Below, piece by piece: positions 42,456 through 51,364 of a stretch of 64,000 nt of DNA. Made by a program: the position numbers and the translations under genes. How positions within the stretch are numbered: the first letter of the stretch is position 1; every line of letters begins with the position of its first letter. A model generated the notes under the pieces. It had not been told where the DNA came from. It did no database searches and saw nothing but the letters and a program-made list of their open reading frames with translations. Origin of the DNA: Anaerolineaceae bacterium UBA4775 (lineage in GTDB: Bacteria; Chloroflexota; Anaerolineae; Anaerolineales; Anaerolineaceae); contig DHHJ01000032.1 of NCBI GenBank assembly GCA_002403205.1, positions 7,831 through 71,830 on the forward strand. Reading direction: 5' to 3'.

Positions 42456-42811
42456 AAGCCTCCTCATTTAATGGTGAGTTTGAGTCAAGGCCTATTGTAA
42501 CATTAATGGGAGTTCGGTGAATGGTGAGTAAGAGAGTGGAGAGTGCTAAACGGTCCTGCATCGTCGCACTGCGGGCATTTTCTGAGTAGATATGGGTCAA
42601 TGTGCACCATCTCAGCCGCTTTTTACTTCATTACCGGTACAGAATGTGCGCTTAAGGCAGGAAATGCAACAATAGAGAACACCCACAGATTCCCCTCGGT
42701 CAGCTTGACCCCCGTCTCCCCTTTAACCATGGACAATCAAGTAAAAGTGAAAGGGAATGGTGATCAACTACCGTTCACCATTCCCTATTCCCTATTCCCT
42801 ATTCACAAATC
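42456..42811. other. non-coding gap with repeats and terminator
   Basis: Contains GGTGAAT-type units (42513-42530), a CIRCE-like half-site GAGTGCTAA (about 42541), a terminator hairpin at 42753-42785, and three CCCTATT heptamers (42783-42803). No gene is supported. Confidence 0.6.
42753..42785 (-). terminator. terminator of the 315-residue winged-helix-like gene
   Basis: On the minus strand GGGAATGGTGA / TCACCATTCCC with an 11-base loop is followed by TTTCACTTTTAC. It lies about 27 bases after the stop codon, with heptamer repeats between. Confidence 0.75.
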
Positions 42812-43759
42812 CTACAGCATGTGCAGCAGGTCGATCAACTGCGTCTGCAGATCGGCCATTTCCCCGTCGCTCAGGCAAGCCCAGGGCTGAGCGAAATAGC
42901 GATCCGTCTCGACTTCAGCTGCCTCACGCACTACTCTGCCCAGCCGGGTGAGATAATATTCATCCCCTGCAACGTCTACCCAGCCGCGCGCCATGAGGGC
43001 TTCCAGGGACTGCCGGTGTTCAGCGGGCGAAAACCCGCGGCTGGCCAGCCGCTCTGCGAGATCAGCCAGGGTCATCGGCCCGGACCGCCATATGTGTGTG
43101 ACGATTTCCCAGCCGTGGCCTGAAACATCATGGATCTCCCAGGTGGCCAAATGAGCGTCATCACGGTAAGCCGCCAGATCGCCCAGGTACTGGTCAATCC
43201 GCACCATCACCGGTGCGTCTTCACCCGGGTCTAACTGGCGGGAATGGCTGAGAGACCATTTGCCGGGTGGTTCAGGTGCAACTTCGCAAGCACAAACCAG
43301 CTTCCACAGCCCCGCTGAAAGGTCCTCCAATTCATCGGGTGGGAGCGGCAGCAAGCCTGCCATGGCGGTATATGCAGCACTGATGATATCATCAAGGGCC
43401 TCATGCCCCTGGTCCGATAGCCAGTAAGCCCCATTCCGGCCGTTGGCCGGCAATAAAAACCCCAGCCCAGCCATTTTCTCAAGCCCGGCAGCAATCTTTT
43501 TAGGTGCAGGATAAGGTGAGCGAATGCGCAGCCTTTCTGCAGAAATGGACTCGGGCTCAAACGACAGGGCAGGCAAAAGCAGCCAGCACGCCTCACTTGG
43601 GAGCTGAAGTTCACCCGCTTTTTCTTCCATAGCCGGCACATAATGCTGACTGAGCGCTCGCGCTACCTCAACACACAGCGGCCACAACTCGATGGCGTCC
43701 ATCATCATCGCTTGCCTTTCAGGAGAATAAGCTAAACTAACTGTGGAATAACTGAGCAT
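42812..43759 (-). CDS. winged-helix-like hypothetical protein, 315 aa
   Basis: The ATG at 43759 has GGAGGTG four bases upstream; the open frame goes further but without a start signal. The protein is helical. Residues about 70-150 resemble a winged-helix fold (SAERLRIRSPYPAPKKIAAGLEKMAGLGFLLP), and a second such segment lies near the C-terminus (GPMTLADLAERLASRGFSPAEHRQSLEALMARGWVDV). Two DNA-binding-like modules suggest a transcriptional regulator, but no family is recognised. It lies downstream of the PP2C-like/propeller gene on the same strand. Confidence 0.6.
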   Translation of the reverse strand: MLSYSTVSLAYSPERQAMMMDAIELWPLCVEVARALSQHYVPAMEEKAGELQLPSEACWLLLPALSFEPESISAERLRIRSPYPAPKKIAAGLEKMAGLGFLLPANGRNGAYWLSDQGHEALDDIISAAYTAMAGLLPLPPDELEDLSAGLWKLVCACEVAPEPPGKWSLSHSRQLDPGEDAPVMVRIDQYLGDLAAYRDDAHLATWEIHDVSGHGWEIVTHIWRSGPMTLADLAERLASRGFSPAEHRQSLEALMARGWVDVAGDEYYLTRLGRVVREAAEVETDRYFAQPWACLSDGEMADLQTQLIDLLHML

Positions 43760-43859
43760 GCAACACCTCCATATTTCCCAATCCAGGTCAGCAGTAACTG
43801 CTACCTGGCAACAATGACAGTAAAACCCCAAATCCCTGCTTCCAAAATGTCACCCGACC

Positions 43860-46268
43860 TTATTCGACATAGGCATAGAACACCTGGTGCCCATAGGCGA
43901 TGAAGGCAATCCGGTCGACGCCGATAGTGAAGGCCGTCGCCGATGGTGACGTGATCTCATATTGCCCAAAATCCGACCGCAACCGCTGATGCAGCCTGAA
44001 GCGCAGCGAAAAACGGAAAATATCAGCGTTTTCCGCATCCAGGATGTTCACGGCAGGTTCTGGCGGGGCAGTGTACAGGACAGAGACAAAGTTGGAATCC
44101 GGCATCGCCAGGGGCTGGTCTTCCTTGCCCGGCCGGCCGTCCACATAGGCAACCGGGTCTTCGCAGTTCACCGGGTTGCCAGGTAAACCGCTGGCAACGC
44201 AGTACACCATCCGGCCGTCACCACGCAAGAGGTACAATTCAGCCCCATTGACAGCCAAATCCACGATCGCACCCATGGCAGGCCGTTCGCCGGCATTCTC
44301 ACTGGCGAAATAATCCGTCGGCGCATCCAGATACTGCCCGTTGGTTGAGCGGTAAACCCGCACGGCTTGCGCGGATGGATCAAGGACATACAGCAAGCTG
44401 CCCTCTGAGGCAATCCGGGTCACCGCGCCGATGGTGCTCTCGCCGCGCGGCAGGGTTTGCACCACGGGATCACGCCCGGGACCGCAGAAGACCACGTTGC
44501 CGTGCGCATCCGCCGCCAAGACATGCGCCTGGTAGGGGTTATTGATCGGCAGGGCGGTCACGTCCACCAGGAGGTCAATCGCGCCGCCGCTGAAATTCCC
44601 TGAACCGCACACAAACGCAGTGTCGACCTGGTATCCCTGGCTGGCCCGCGTGGCGTGGATCACATGCCCGCCGGCAACATCCAGCAGGTATAAATCCAAC
44701 CCGTAAGAGATGATCCGGGTAATGTTGATCTCGTCATACAAGGCCCCAATGATGGCCGGATGATAGGAAAGCCGTACAGCGCCATCCAGCGCATCCAGGG
44801 CGCGCCGGGCATCTGACCGCATCTGCGCAGTCTCATCCGTGCGCCTGTAGGATTCAGCCTGGTCAAGGAACAGCATTGCCTGCGCATAACCCTCACGTGC
44901 CACACCGGGGTCCTCTTGCGCGTACGCGCTGGCGGCTGCCAGCTCTGCCTGTTCCATATAATACTGGTATTGCAGCGAACGGCCCCGCGAAAGATACACA
45001 CCCACCCCGATCCCCACCACGACCAGGGGAACAAGAACGGCGATCAGCAGTTGAGACCTCAGGGACAGCGCAGGCAGCCCTTCCTCGCCTGCCAATCCCG
45101 TCCGGGAGAGCAATCTTTTGAAAAATGTGCCCAATTCACCTCGGGTCTTGCGCCACCAGGCGAAGAAGCCCGAAAGCCCCTTCAGGCCCTCTTTGCGCAG
45201 CTCGTCGACCTGTTCGTTTAAGGATGGGCCGGTTGGGCGGGCCTTCCTGGCCCGGCGTGGGGTGCGCGCTTTCACGGCTTCAGCCTGTTGGACGGGCTTT
45301 GGTTCTTCTACCTCTGCGTCAGGTGGTGGCAACGGGCCTGGTTCATCTTCAGCAGGAGCGGGCGGCTCTTCCGATTCCGCCAGGCTGTCCTGTGCCATCA
45401 GCTCCGGTGGGGCCACAGCCGCTTCTTCAGGCTCTGCAGGCTCCTCAGCATCAGATGCTTGGGGAACCTGCTGCGTGTCACTTTCATCCACGAAGGCTGG
45501 CAGAATTGCTTCTTCATCCGATACCTCTGCCGCGAGCGCGGGTTCCGTTTCCACCAGGACCGGTGTTTCCAAAGCCGGGACAGGCGTGGGTATCGTTGTG
45601 ATCTGGCCTTCGCCGGGCAAAATCTGGACCAAATCCAGCCGCAAATCGGGCGAAGCCTGGTTAAGCAGCCGCCGCCGCAGCTGTTCCAGGTTGGGATAAC
45701 CGTCTTTGCTCAACTGGTCTTCCGTCCAGGTTGGGGCGGGTTTCTCCGTCATGAACAGGTAGCCCCCAGTCCCCAAATCAGCCTGGTAATAACGGATGGT
45801 TGGCGTACGGCTGAGCCCCAGCCCCCGGTCTGACTGGCTGGCATCATAAAAATGCGCCAGGCCCTCGGATGTCAGGGCGTAGGCGTGGGTTAACCCGCTT
45901 TGTGCGAGGTACACCGCGCGATGGTGCACTGCGGCCAGGTTGATCGCCCCGATGATCGCTGAGCCTTCCCTGGCTGATTTGAGGTTTTTCTCCATCATGG
46001 TCAGGTTCAGCGTTTCAATCATGGTCCGCAAAGCTGAAGTGACCGAACCGCTGGTCTTGAAGAAGGTGTCGATCAGTTTTTCAAGCCACGCCTCTTGCAG
46101 CTCGGGGGAAAGGCGGTCGCCCCCGTTGCTGGTGAACGCAATGATCAACAGGTCCTCCGCACGGCTGCGAGCCGCCCGCCTGGGTGGGCTGGCGGCTAAG
46201 AACCCCGTTTGTTGAGGGATGGGCTTCCCTTCCTGTTGATGAATAGGAATCAATTTGAGATCATACAT
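43860..46268 (-). CDS. PP2C-like domain / transmembrane / propeller-like protein
   Basis: An 802-residue protein with three parts. Residues about 1-195 resemble a PP2C (PPM) phosphatase fold (AEDLLIIAFTSNGGDRL, GSAIIGAINLAAVHHRAVYLAQSGLTHAY), but the usual metal-binding Asp-Gly motifs are absent, so it may be a pseudophosphatase or binding domain. A long acidic Pro/Glu-rich linker (195-340) and a basic RRARKAR patch follow. A membrane helix lies near 404-426. The C-terminal ~370 residues form beta-strand repeats (YLLDVAGG, LYVLDPSAQAVRVYRS) like an extracytoplasmic propeller. AGGAGG precedes MYDLKL. Domain boundaries are inferred. Confidence 0.65.
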   Translation of the reverse strand: MYDLKLIPIHQQEGKPIPQQTGFLAASPPRRAARSRAEDLLIIAFTSNGGDRLSPELQEAWLEKLIDTFFKTSGSVTSALRTMIETLNLTMMEKNLKSAREGSAIIGAINLAAVHHRAVYLAQSGLTHAYALTSEGLAHFYDASQSDRGLGLSRTPTIRYYQADLGTGGYLFMTEKPAPTWTEDQLSKDGYPNLEQLRRRLLNQASPDLRLDLVQILPGEGQITTIPTPVPALETPVLVETEPALAAEVSDEEAILPAFVDESDTQQVPQASDAEEPAEPEEAAVAPPELMAQDSLAESEEPPAPAEDEPGPLPPPDAEVEEPKPVQQAEAVKARTPRRARKARPTGPSLNEQVDELRKEGLKGLSGFFAWWRKTRGELGTFFKRLLSRTGLAGEEGLPALSLRSQLLIAVLVPLVVVGIGVGVYLSRGRSLQYQYYMEQAELAAASAYAQEDPGVAREGYAQAMLFLDQAESYRRTDETAQMRSDARRALDALDGAVRLSYHPAIIGALYDEINITRIISYGLDLYLLDVAGGHVIHATRASQGYQVDTAFVCGSGNFSGGAIDLLVDVTALPINNPYQAHVLAADAHGNVVFCGPGRDPVVQTLPRGESTIGAVTRIASEGSLLYVLDPSAQAVRVYRSTNGQYLDAPTDYFASENAGERPAMGAIVDLAVNGAELYLLRGDGRMVYCVASGLPGNPVNCEDPVAYVDGRPGKEDQPLAMPDSNFVSVLYTAPPEPAVNILDAENADIFRFSLRFRLHQRLRSDFGQYEITSPSATAFTIGVDRIAFIAYGHQVFYAYVE

Positions 46269-46329
46269 ACATTCCCTACCAATCCTCCTGGTCAATTAAC
46301 ACATTCATTATACACATTCATTGCTAAGG

Positions 46330-46335
46330 TATAAT
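46330..46335 (+). promoter_or_regulatory. -10 box of a leaderless gene (GNAT-like)
   Basis: TATAAT six bases before the ATG at 46342, without ribosome-binding site. On the other strand TATAAT at 46312-46307 may serve the divergent PP2C-like gene. Confidence 0.65.
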
Positions 46336-46341
46336 CTACCC

Positions 46342-47373
46342 ATGCAATTTCAACGTTATTCTAATTTTAATGACCTGGCAAGTGTTAAGGACCAGTGGAA
46401 TCATTTGTTGCAGAATGGTGCAAGTAATGTACCATTCCTGACCTTCGAGTACCAATCAACCTGGTGGCAAACCCGCGGTGGCGGGGAATGGCCACAAGAC
46501 AGTCCCCTGGTGGTCGTCACCGCCCATGAGGGGGATCAACTGGTAGGTGTGGCCCCCCTCTTTCACACCAAGAACATCCTGGGTAAACCAGCCCTGATGT
46601 TCGTCGGCGCCATCGAGGTGTCGGACTTTTTAGATTTCATCGTTGAGCCTGAACACCTACCCGAATTTATCTCTGGACTGATTGATTTTCTCCTAGCACA
46701 GGACGATCTCCCGCCTTGGGAACTGCTCGACCTCTACAATCTGCTGGAAGACTCACCCACCCTGCCAACCCTGAAGGCCGAAGCCGAGCGACGCGCCTGG
46801 TCACATCAGCAGATCCACCTGCTGCCCGCACCTTATGTGCCCCTGCCAGGTGATTACCAGGCCTACCTGGCTGGACTGGACAAAAAGCAACGCCACGAGA
46901 TCCGGCGCAAATGGCGCAACATCGAAAGCAGCTTGGTCCAGCCTGATTTTTATCACGTCGAGGACGGTGAAAAGCTGGCCGAAGAAACCCAAGCCTTCAT
47001 CGACATGATGGCCCAAGACCCCAGCAAGCGTGACTTCCTGACCGAGGCCATGCAGCAGCACCTGCACAACACCGCACAAACCGCCTTCGATGCGGGCTGG
47101 CTGCACCTGTCCTTTTTTACACTCGATGGTGCCAAGGCGGCCGGCCATTTTTCCTTTCAGTTCAACGACCGCTTGTGGCTGTACAATTCGGGCTGGGAAT
47201 GGGATTTTCGGGATTTTTCCCCTGGATGGGTGCACCTGGCCCACCTCATGCAATGGTCTAACCAGAATGGCATCAAAGAGCTCGATTTCATGCGCGGGAA
47301 TGAGAACTACAAGTACAAATTTGGGGGCATCGACCGGCATATTTACCGGGTGACTCTCGCGCCAAAAAATTAG
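46342..47373 (+). CDS. GNAT/FemAB-like acyltransferase
   Basis: A 343-residue protein of the BioF2/GNAT_6 type with duplicated GNAT-like folds. It shows LVGVAPLFHTKNILGKPALMFVG in the first half, KKQRHEIRRKWRNIE in the middle, and GAKAAGHFSFQFNDRLWLYNSGWEWDF followed by KELDFMRGNENYKYKFGG, the typical end of this family. Related proteins work in cellulose, lipid or exopolysaccharide modification, or in peptidoglycan bridge synthesis (Fem). The substrate is unknown. The start is the ATG at 46342, right behind a -10 box; the frame itself opens at 46321. Confidence 0.8.
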   Translation: MQFQRYSNFNDLASVKDQWNHLLQNGASNVPFLTFEYQSTWWQTRGGGEWPQDSPLVVVTAHEGDQLVGVAPLFHTKNILGKPALMFVGAIEVSDFLDFIVEPEHLPEFISGLIDFLLAQDDLPPWELLDLYNLLEDSPTLPTLKAEAERRAWSHQQIHLLPAPYVPLPGDYQAYLAGLDKKQRHEIRRKWRNIESSLVQPDFYHVEDGEKLAEETQAFIDMMAQDPSKRDFLTEAMQQHLHNTAQTAFDAGWLHLSFFTLDGAKAAGHFSFQFNDRLWLYNSGWEWDFRDFSPGWVHLAHLMQWSNQNGIKELDFMRGNENYKYKFGGIDRHIYRVTLAPKN

Positions 47374-47552
47374 GTTCTTGGTGAATGGTGATTCGCGATG
47401 CGTGAATGGAAAAACCATTAAACGGTTTCCCCATCTGATTTCTCAAAGGGTGTGCGATTTTTGAAGGGATAATCACCCTCAAATCACCCGATTCCCACAA
47501 ATACGCCTTACATTTCTTACAAAAGATTAACGCGCGCACGCCCTGGCGTTTC

Positions 47553-47581
47553 TTGACGCCTAAAATCCCTCATGGTAACAT
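47553..47581 (+). promoter_or_regulatory. promoter of the hrcA operon
   Basis: TTGACG (47553-47558), 17 bases, TAACAT (47576-47581). The CIRCE element begins 16 bases further on, placing it over the start of the transcript. Confidence 0.8.
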
Positions 47582-47596
47582 TAAGTTTGTGCTATT

Positions 47597-47623
47597 TTAG
47601 CACTCTCAGGTCGAGAGTGCTAA
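47597..47623. promoter_or_regulatory. CIRCE operator (HrcA-binding site)
   Basis: TTAGCACTC-N9-GAGTGCTAA, a perfect match to the known CIRCE consensus, 20 bases before the hrcA start. It implies heat-inducible repression by HrcA of its own operon. Confidence 0.97.
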
Positions 47624-47642
47624 ATTTTAAGCGGAGGCACCT

Positions 47643-48674
47643 ATGAGACTGACAGATCGGCAAAAACTCATCCTGACCTTGATCATCCACGAACACATCC
47701 AAACGGCCCAGCCGATTGGGTCTAAAACGCTGGTCCAGAAGTACAACCTGACCTTGAGCTCGGCCACGGTGCGTAACGAGATGTCGGTTCTGACAGATTA
47801 CAACCTCCTCCGCCAGCCGCATACATCGGCCGGGCGCGTTCCCACAGAGGAAGGCTATCGCTTTTTTGTGGGCAACCTGATCCACAAAAGTGCCCTTCCC
47901 ACAACCACGCGCCGTACGATCACCCATCAGTTCTATCAATCCCGCCAGGATGTCGAGCAATGGCTCAAACTGGCGGCATCGGTGCTTGCCAACCAATCCC
48001 AGGCCGCCTCACTGGTGACCGCACCGCACGCCGAAAAAGCGATTTTCAAGCACCTTGAACTGATCGCCACCCGCGGCCGGCAGGTATTGATGGTGCTGGT
48101 GCTCATGGGTGGCGAGATCCGGCAGCAATTCATCACCCTGCCGGAACCTGTTGCGCAGGAGCGTCTCTCCGAAATTGCAGCACAATTTTCAAACCTGTGC
48201 GTCCGCCGCGACGCTGACGGCATCGCCCGCATGCGCCAGCACTTCGACGCCCTTGGCCAGGATATCCTCGAGATCCTCCTGGCGGAAATGACCCTGATCG
48301 AAGAATCCGCCACGGGTGAGATCTACCTCGATGGCATGACCAACGTCCTTTCCGAGCCGGAGTTCGCCGAATCCGATGAAGCCCGGCAAGCGCTCCACAT
48401 CCTTGAGGAGCGCTCTCTGCTCGAGAACTTGCTGGCCAGCACCATGGTGAACACCGATGTGGGCGGCATCCAGGTGTTGATCGGCGGGGAAGGTACCTGG
48501 GAGGAGTTGCGCCAGTGCTCGGTCATCCTGGCACGGTATGGCGACCCCAAGTCGCTGACAGGCTCGGTCGGCGTTTTGGGGCCAATTCGCATGCCCTATG
48601 ACCGCACCATCTCAACCGTGCAATTTGTCGCCAACGTGCTCAGCGACCTGGTCTCTGAGACCCTGGCAGTCTAG
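47643..48674 (+). CDS. hrcA: heat-inducible transcription repressor HrcA
   Basis: A 343-residue CIRCE-binding repressor. The N-terminal winged helix shows LTDRQKLILTLIIHEHIQTAQPIGSKTLVQKYNLTLSSATVRNEMSVLTDYNLLRQPHTSAGRVPTEEGYRFF, which is diagnostic. A C-terminal GAF-like domain ends in GPIRMPYDRTISTVQFVANVLSDLV. GroE is the usual cofactor that keeps HrcA active. It is the first gene of the operon and binds the perfect CIRCE just upstream. GCGGAGG precedes the ATG. Confidence 0.97.
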   Translation: MRLTDRQKLILTLIIHEHIQTAQPIGSKTLVQKYNLTLSSATVRNEMSVLTDYNLLRQPHTSAGRVPTEEGYRFFVGNLIHKSALPTTTRRTITHQFYQSRQDVEQWLKLAASVLANQSQAASLVTAPHAEKAIFKHLELIATRGRQVLMVLVLMGGEIRQQFITLPEPVAQERLSEIAAQFSNLCVRRDADGIARMRQHFDALGQDILEILLAEMTLIEESATGEIYLDGMTNVLSEPEFAESDEARQALHILEERSLLENLLASTMVNTDVGGIQVLIGGEGTWEELRQCSVILARYGDPKSLTGSVGVLGPIRMPYDRTISTVQFVANVLSDLVSETLAV

Positions 48675-48720
48675 TAACACACTCAAAATTATCGATCTTA
48701 ATGTATTCTGGGAGCAATCT

Positions 48721-49287
48721 ATGAGCAAAGAAGAAAACGAAAACGAAGCAAAAAAGCCGCATCACGAACAAAACGACCCGGCGGACAACAGCCAGGCCTT
48801 GATCGCGCTGACCTGCGACGAGTATGACGCCCTGGAAAATGAACTGGAGTCCCTCCGGGCGCAAATCGAAGAGCAGCAGGATAGCTGGCTGCGCACCCGG
48901 GCTGATTTCGAAAACTACAAGAAACGCGTGCAGCGCGATTCGGCACGTTCCTATCAGGATGCCATGGCCAGCAGCGTGCGCACCTTTTTAGCCGTCGCCG
49001 ACGACCTCGAACGTGCCCTGAGGGATAAACCGCAAGACCAGCAGGTGGCGGGTTGGGTCGATGGCATCGAGCTGATTTACCAAAAATTGCTCAACCAGAT
49101 GAAAAACCAGGGTGTGGAACGCATTGATGTCAACCCCGGGGACACCTTTGACCCCAACATCCACGAAGCCATCACCCAGGAAGAACACCCGGAATTTTCC
49201 GATGGACAAATCATTGATGTTGTTCAACCCGGTTACCGCATTGTAGACCGCATCATCCGCCCTGCGATGGTGCGTGTCGCCCGATAA
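48721..49287 (+). CDS. grpE: nucleotide exchange factor GrpE
   Basis: A 188-residue protein. A charged, disordered N-terminus is followed by a coiled coil (residues about 35-75, LRAQIEEQQDSWLRTRADFENYKKRVQRD) and a beta-rich C-terminal head with NPGDTFDPNIHEAITQEE and RPAMVRVAR. It releases ADP from DnaK. The ATG at 48721 with GGGAG upstream is chosen; the frame extends to 48598 inside hrcA. It lies 46 bases after hrcA and 23 bases before dnaK. Confidence 0.96.
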   Translation: MSKEENENEAKKPHHEQNDPADNSQALIALTCDEYDALENELESLRAQIEEQQDSWLRTRADFENYKKRVQRDSARSYQDAMASSVRTFLAVADDLERALRDKPQDQQVAGWVDGIELIYQKLLNQMKNQGVERIDVNPGDTFDPNIHEAITQEEHPEFSDGQIIDVVQPGYRIVDRIIRPAMVRVAR

Positions 49288-49310
49288 ACATATTCAGGAG
49301 GCATAATCAC

Positions 49311-51218
49311 ATGGGAAAAATCATTGGCATTGACCTGGGGACCACGAACTCCGTTGCCGCGGTGATGGTCGGCGGCGAACCCGTTGTGATCCCATCCGCC
49401 GAAGGCGAACGGCTCGTCCCTTCCGTTGTGGCGGTGAACAAGAACGGTGAGCGGCTGGTCGGGCGTGTGGCCCGCAACCAGGCCATCACCAACCCGGAGA
49501 ACACCATCTTCTCCATAAAACGCTTCATGGGGCGCAAATATGACGACCCCGAAGTTCAGCAGGCATTAAAACACGTCCCCTACAAAGTCGCCAAAGCGCC
49601 CAATGGCGACTTGCGCGTGACCCTGGCCGGGAAAGAATATTCACCGCCAGAGATCAGCGCCATGATCCTCTCCAAGATCAAGCGCGATGCCGAAGCCTAC
49701 CTGGGTGAACCCGTCACACAGGCTGTGATCACGGTGCCCGCCTATTTTAACGATGCCCAGCGCAACGCCACCAAGGATGCCGGCAAGATTGCCGGGCTGG
49801 AAGTGATGCGCATCATCAACGAACCGACCGCTTCATCACTGGCTTACGGCCTCGATAAAAAGAAGAACGAGGTGATCGCAGTCTACGACCTGGGCGGCGG
49901 TACCTTTGATATCTCCATCCTCGATGTGGGTGAAGGCGTTTTCCAGGTCCGCTCAACCAGCGGCGACACCTTCCTCGGCGGTGATGATTTTGACCAACGC
50001 ATCATCGATTACATCGCCGATGAGTTCAAAAAAGAGCATGGCATCGACCTGCGGAATGATCGACAGTCCCTGCAGCGTTTAAAGGAAGCCGCCGAAAAGG
50101 CCAAAATTGAGCTTTCGACCACCATGCAATCGGAGATCAACCTGCCCTACATCACCGCCGATTCCTCCGGCCCAAAACACCTGGTGATGACCCTCACCCG
50201 TGCCAAACTGGAGCAATTGACCGACGACCTGGTCACCCGCAGCCTTAACCCGGTTAAAAGCGCCCTCAACGACGCCAACCTCGACAAAAAAGACGTGGAC
50301 GAAGTTGTGCTGGTCGGCGGGATGACCCGGATGCCGAAGATCCAGGAAGAAGTGAACCGCCTGTTTGGCAAAGAACCGCACAAAGGCGTCAACCCCGACG
50401 AGGTCGTCGCTGTCGGCGCAGCCATCCAGGCAGGCGTTCTGGGCGGCGAGGTCAAGGACATTCTCTTGCTGGACGTGACCCCCCTGACCCTGTCCGTTGA
50501 GACCCTGGGGGGCGTGGCCACCCCCTTGATCAAGCGCAACACCACCATCCCAACCCGTGAGAGCCAGGTGTTCTCCACCGCCAGCGATAGCCAGACACAG
50601 GTTGAGATCCATGTCCTGCAGGGCGAAAGGCCAATGGCAGCCAACAACAAGTCCCTGGGCAAATTCATCCTCGACGGCATCCCGCCCGCGCCGCGCGGCA
50701 TCCCCCAAATCGAAGTAACCTTCGACATCAATGCCAACGGCATCCTCGAAGTGACCGCCCAGGATAAAGCCACCGGCCGCAGCCAGAACATCACCATCAC
50801 GGCCTCCTCCGGGTTGAGCGAAGAGGAAGTCGAACAGATGCGTCGTGAAGCCGAACTGCACGCAGAAGAAGATCGTAAACACCGCGACCTGATCGAAGCC
50901 CGCAATCGCGCCGACAATATGGTTTACTCAGCTGAAAAGACCCTCAACGACCTGGGCGACAAGGTCCCTGCAGATCTCAAGGGCCAGGTGGAGGACGCGT
51001 CTGCCCGTGTCAATGGGGTTAAAGACGGCGAGGATATCGAAGCCATCAAGCGGGCGACCGATGCCCTCAACGAGATCATGCAAAAGCTCGGCGAAGCGGC
51101 CTACCAGCAAAGCGGGGCAGCCCCAAACCCCGAGGCTGAATCGCAAGGCGAAACATCTCCTGGAAGTGAACCAGGTGATGATGAAGACATTGTGGACGGT
51201 GAGTACAAACAAGTTTGA
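49311..51218 (+). CDS. dnaK: chaperone DnaK (Hsp70)
   Basis: A 635-residue Hsp70. The ATPase domain begins GKIIGIDLGTTNSVAAVMVGG and contains VPAYFNDAQRNATKDAGKIAGL and VYDLGGGTFDISIL. The substrate-binding beta domain (about 385-500) and the helical lid follow, with an acidic C-terminal tail (PGSEPGDDEDIVDGEY). It folds and protects unfolded proteins with DnaJ and GrpE. AGGAGG lies nine bases before the ATG. Confidence 0.98.
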   Translation: MGKIIGIDLGTTNSVAAVMVGGEPVVIPSAEGERLVPSVVAVNKNGERLVGRVARNQAITNPENTIFSIKRFMGRKYDDPEVQQALKHVPYKVAKAPNGDLRVTLAGKEYSPPEISAMILSKIKRDAEAYLGEPVTQAVITVPAYFNDAQRNATKDAGKIAGLEVMRIINEPTASSLAYGLDKKKNEVIAVYDLGGGTFDISILDVGEGVFQVRSTSGDTFLGGDDFDQRIIDYIADEFKKEHGIDLRNDRQSLQRLKEAAEKAKIELSTTMQSEINLPYITADSSGPKHLVMTLTRAKLEQLTDDLVTRSLNPVKSALNDANLDKKDVDEVVLVGGMTRMPKIQEEVNRLFGKEPHKGVNPDEVVAVGAAIQAGVLGGEVKDILLLDVTPLTLSVETLGGVATPLIKRNTTIPTRESQVFSTASDSQTQVEIHVLQGERPMAANNKSLGKFILDGIPPAPRGIPQIEVTFDINANGILEVTAQDKATGRSQNITITASSGLSEEEVEQMRREAELHAEEDRKHRDLIEARNRADNMVYSAEKTLNDLGDKVPADLKGQVEDASARVNGVKDGEDIEAIKRATDALNEIMQKLGEAAYQQSGAAPNPEAESQGETSPGSEPGDDEDIVDGEYKQV

Positions 51219-51234
51219 ACCGATTGAATAACCT

Positions 51235-51260
51235 GGTGCCCGGGATCAAAACCGGGCACC
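51235..51260 (+). other. hairpin between dnaK and dnaJ
   Basis: Stem GGTGCCCGG / CCGGGCACC with an 8-base loop in the 146-base dnaK-dnaJ gap, without a T-run. It may reduce downstream expression or protect the dnaK message. Confidence 0.65.
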
Positions 51261-51364
51261 TCAACCCACACCAGGTTTGACAGCCTGGCAGCGAATGAGT
51301 AGACTTATTCGGATATAACTGGGTCTCACCAATCTGTGACCCGCAACGAAATGAATGAACAATA

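Noticed and set aside
42541..42549. Second CIRCE element
   Set aside because: Only one half-site (GAGTGCTAA) is present, without the opposing arm.
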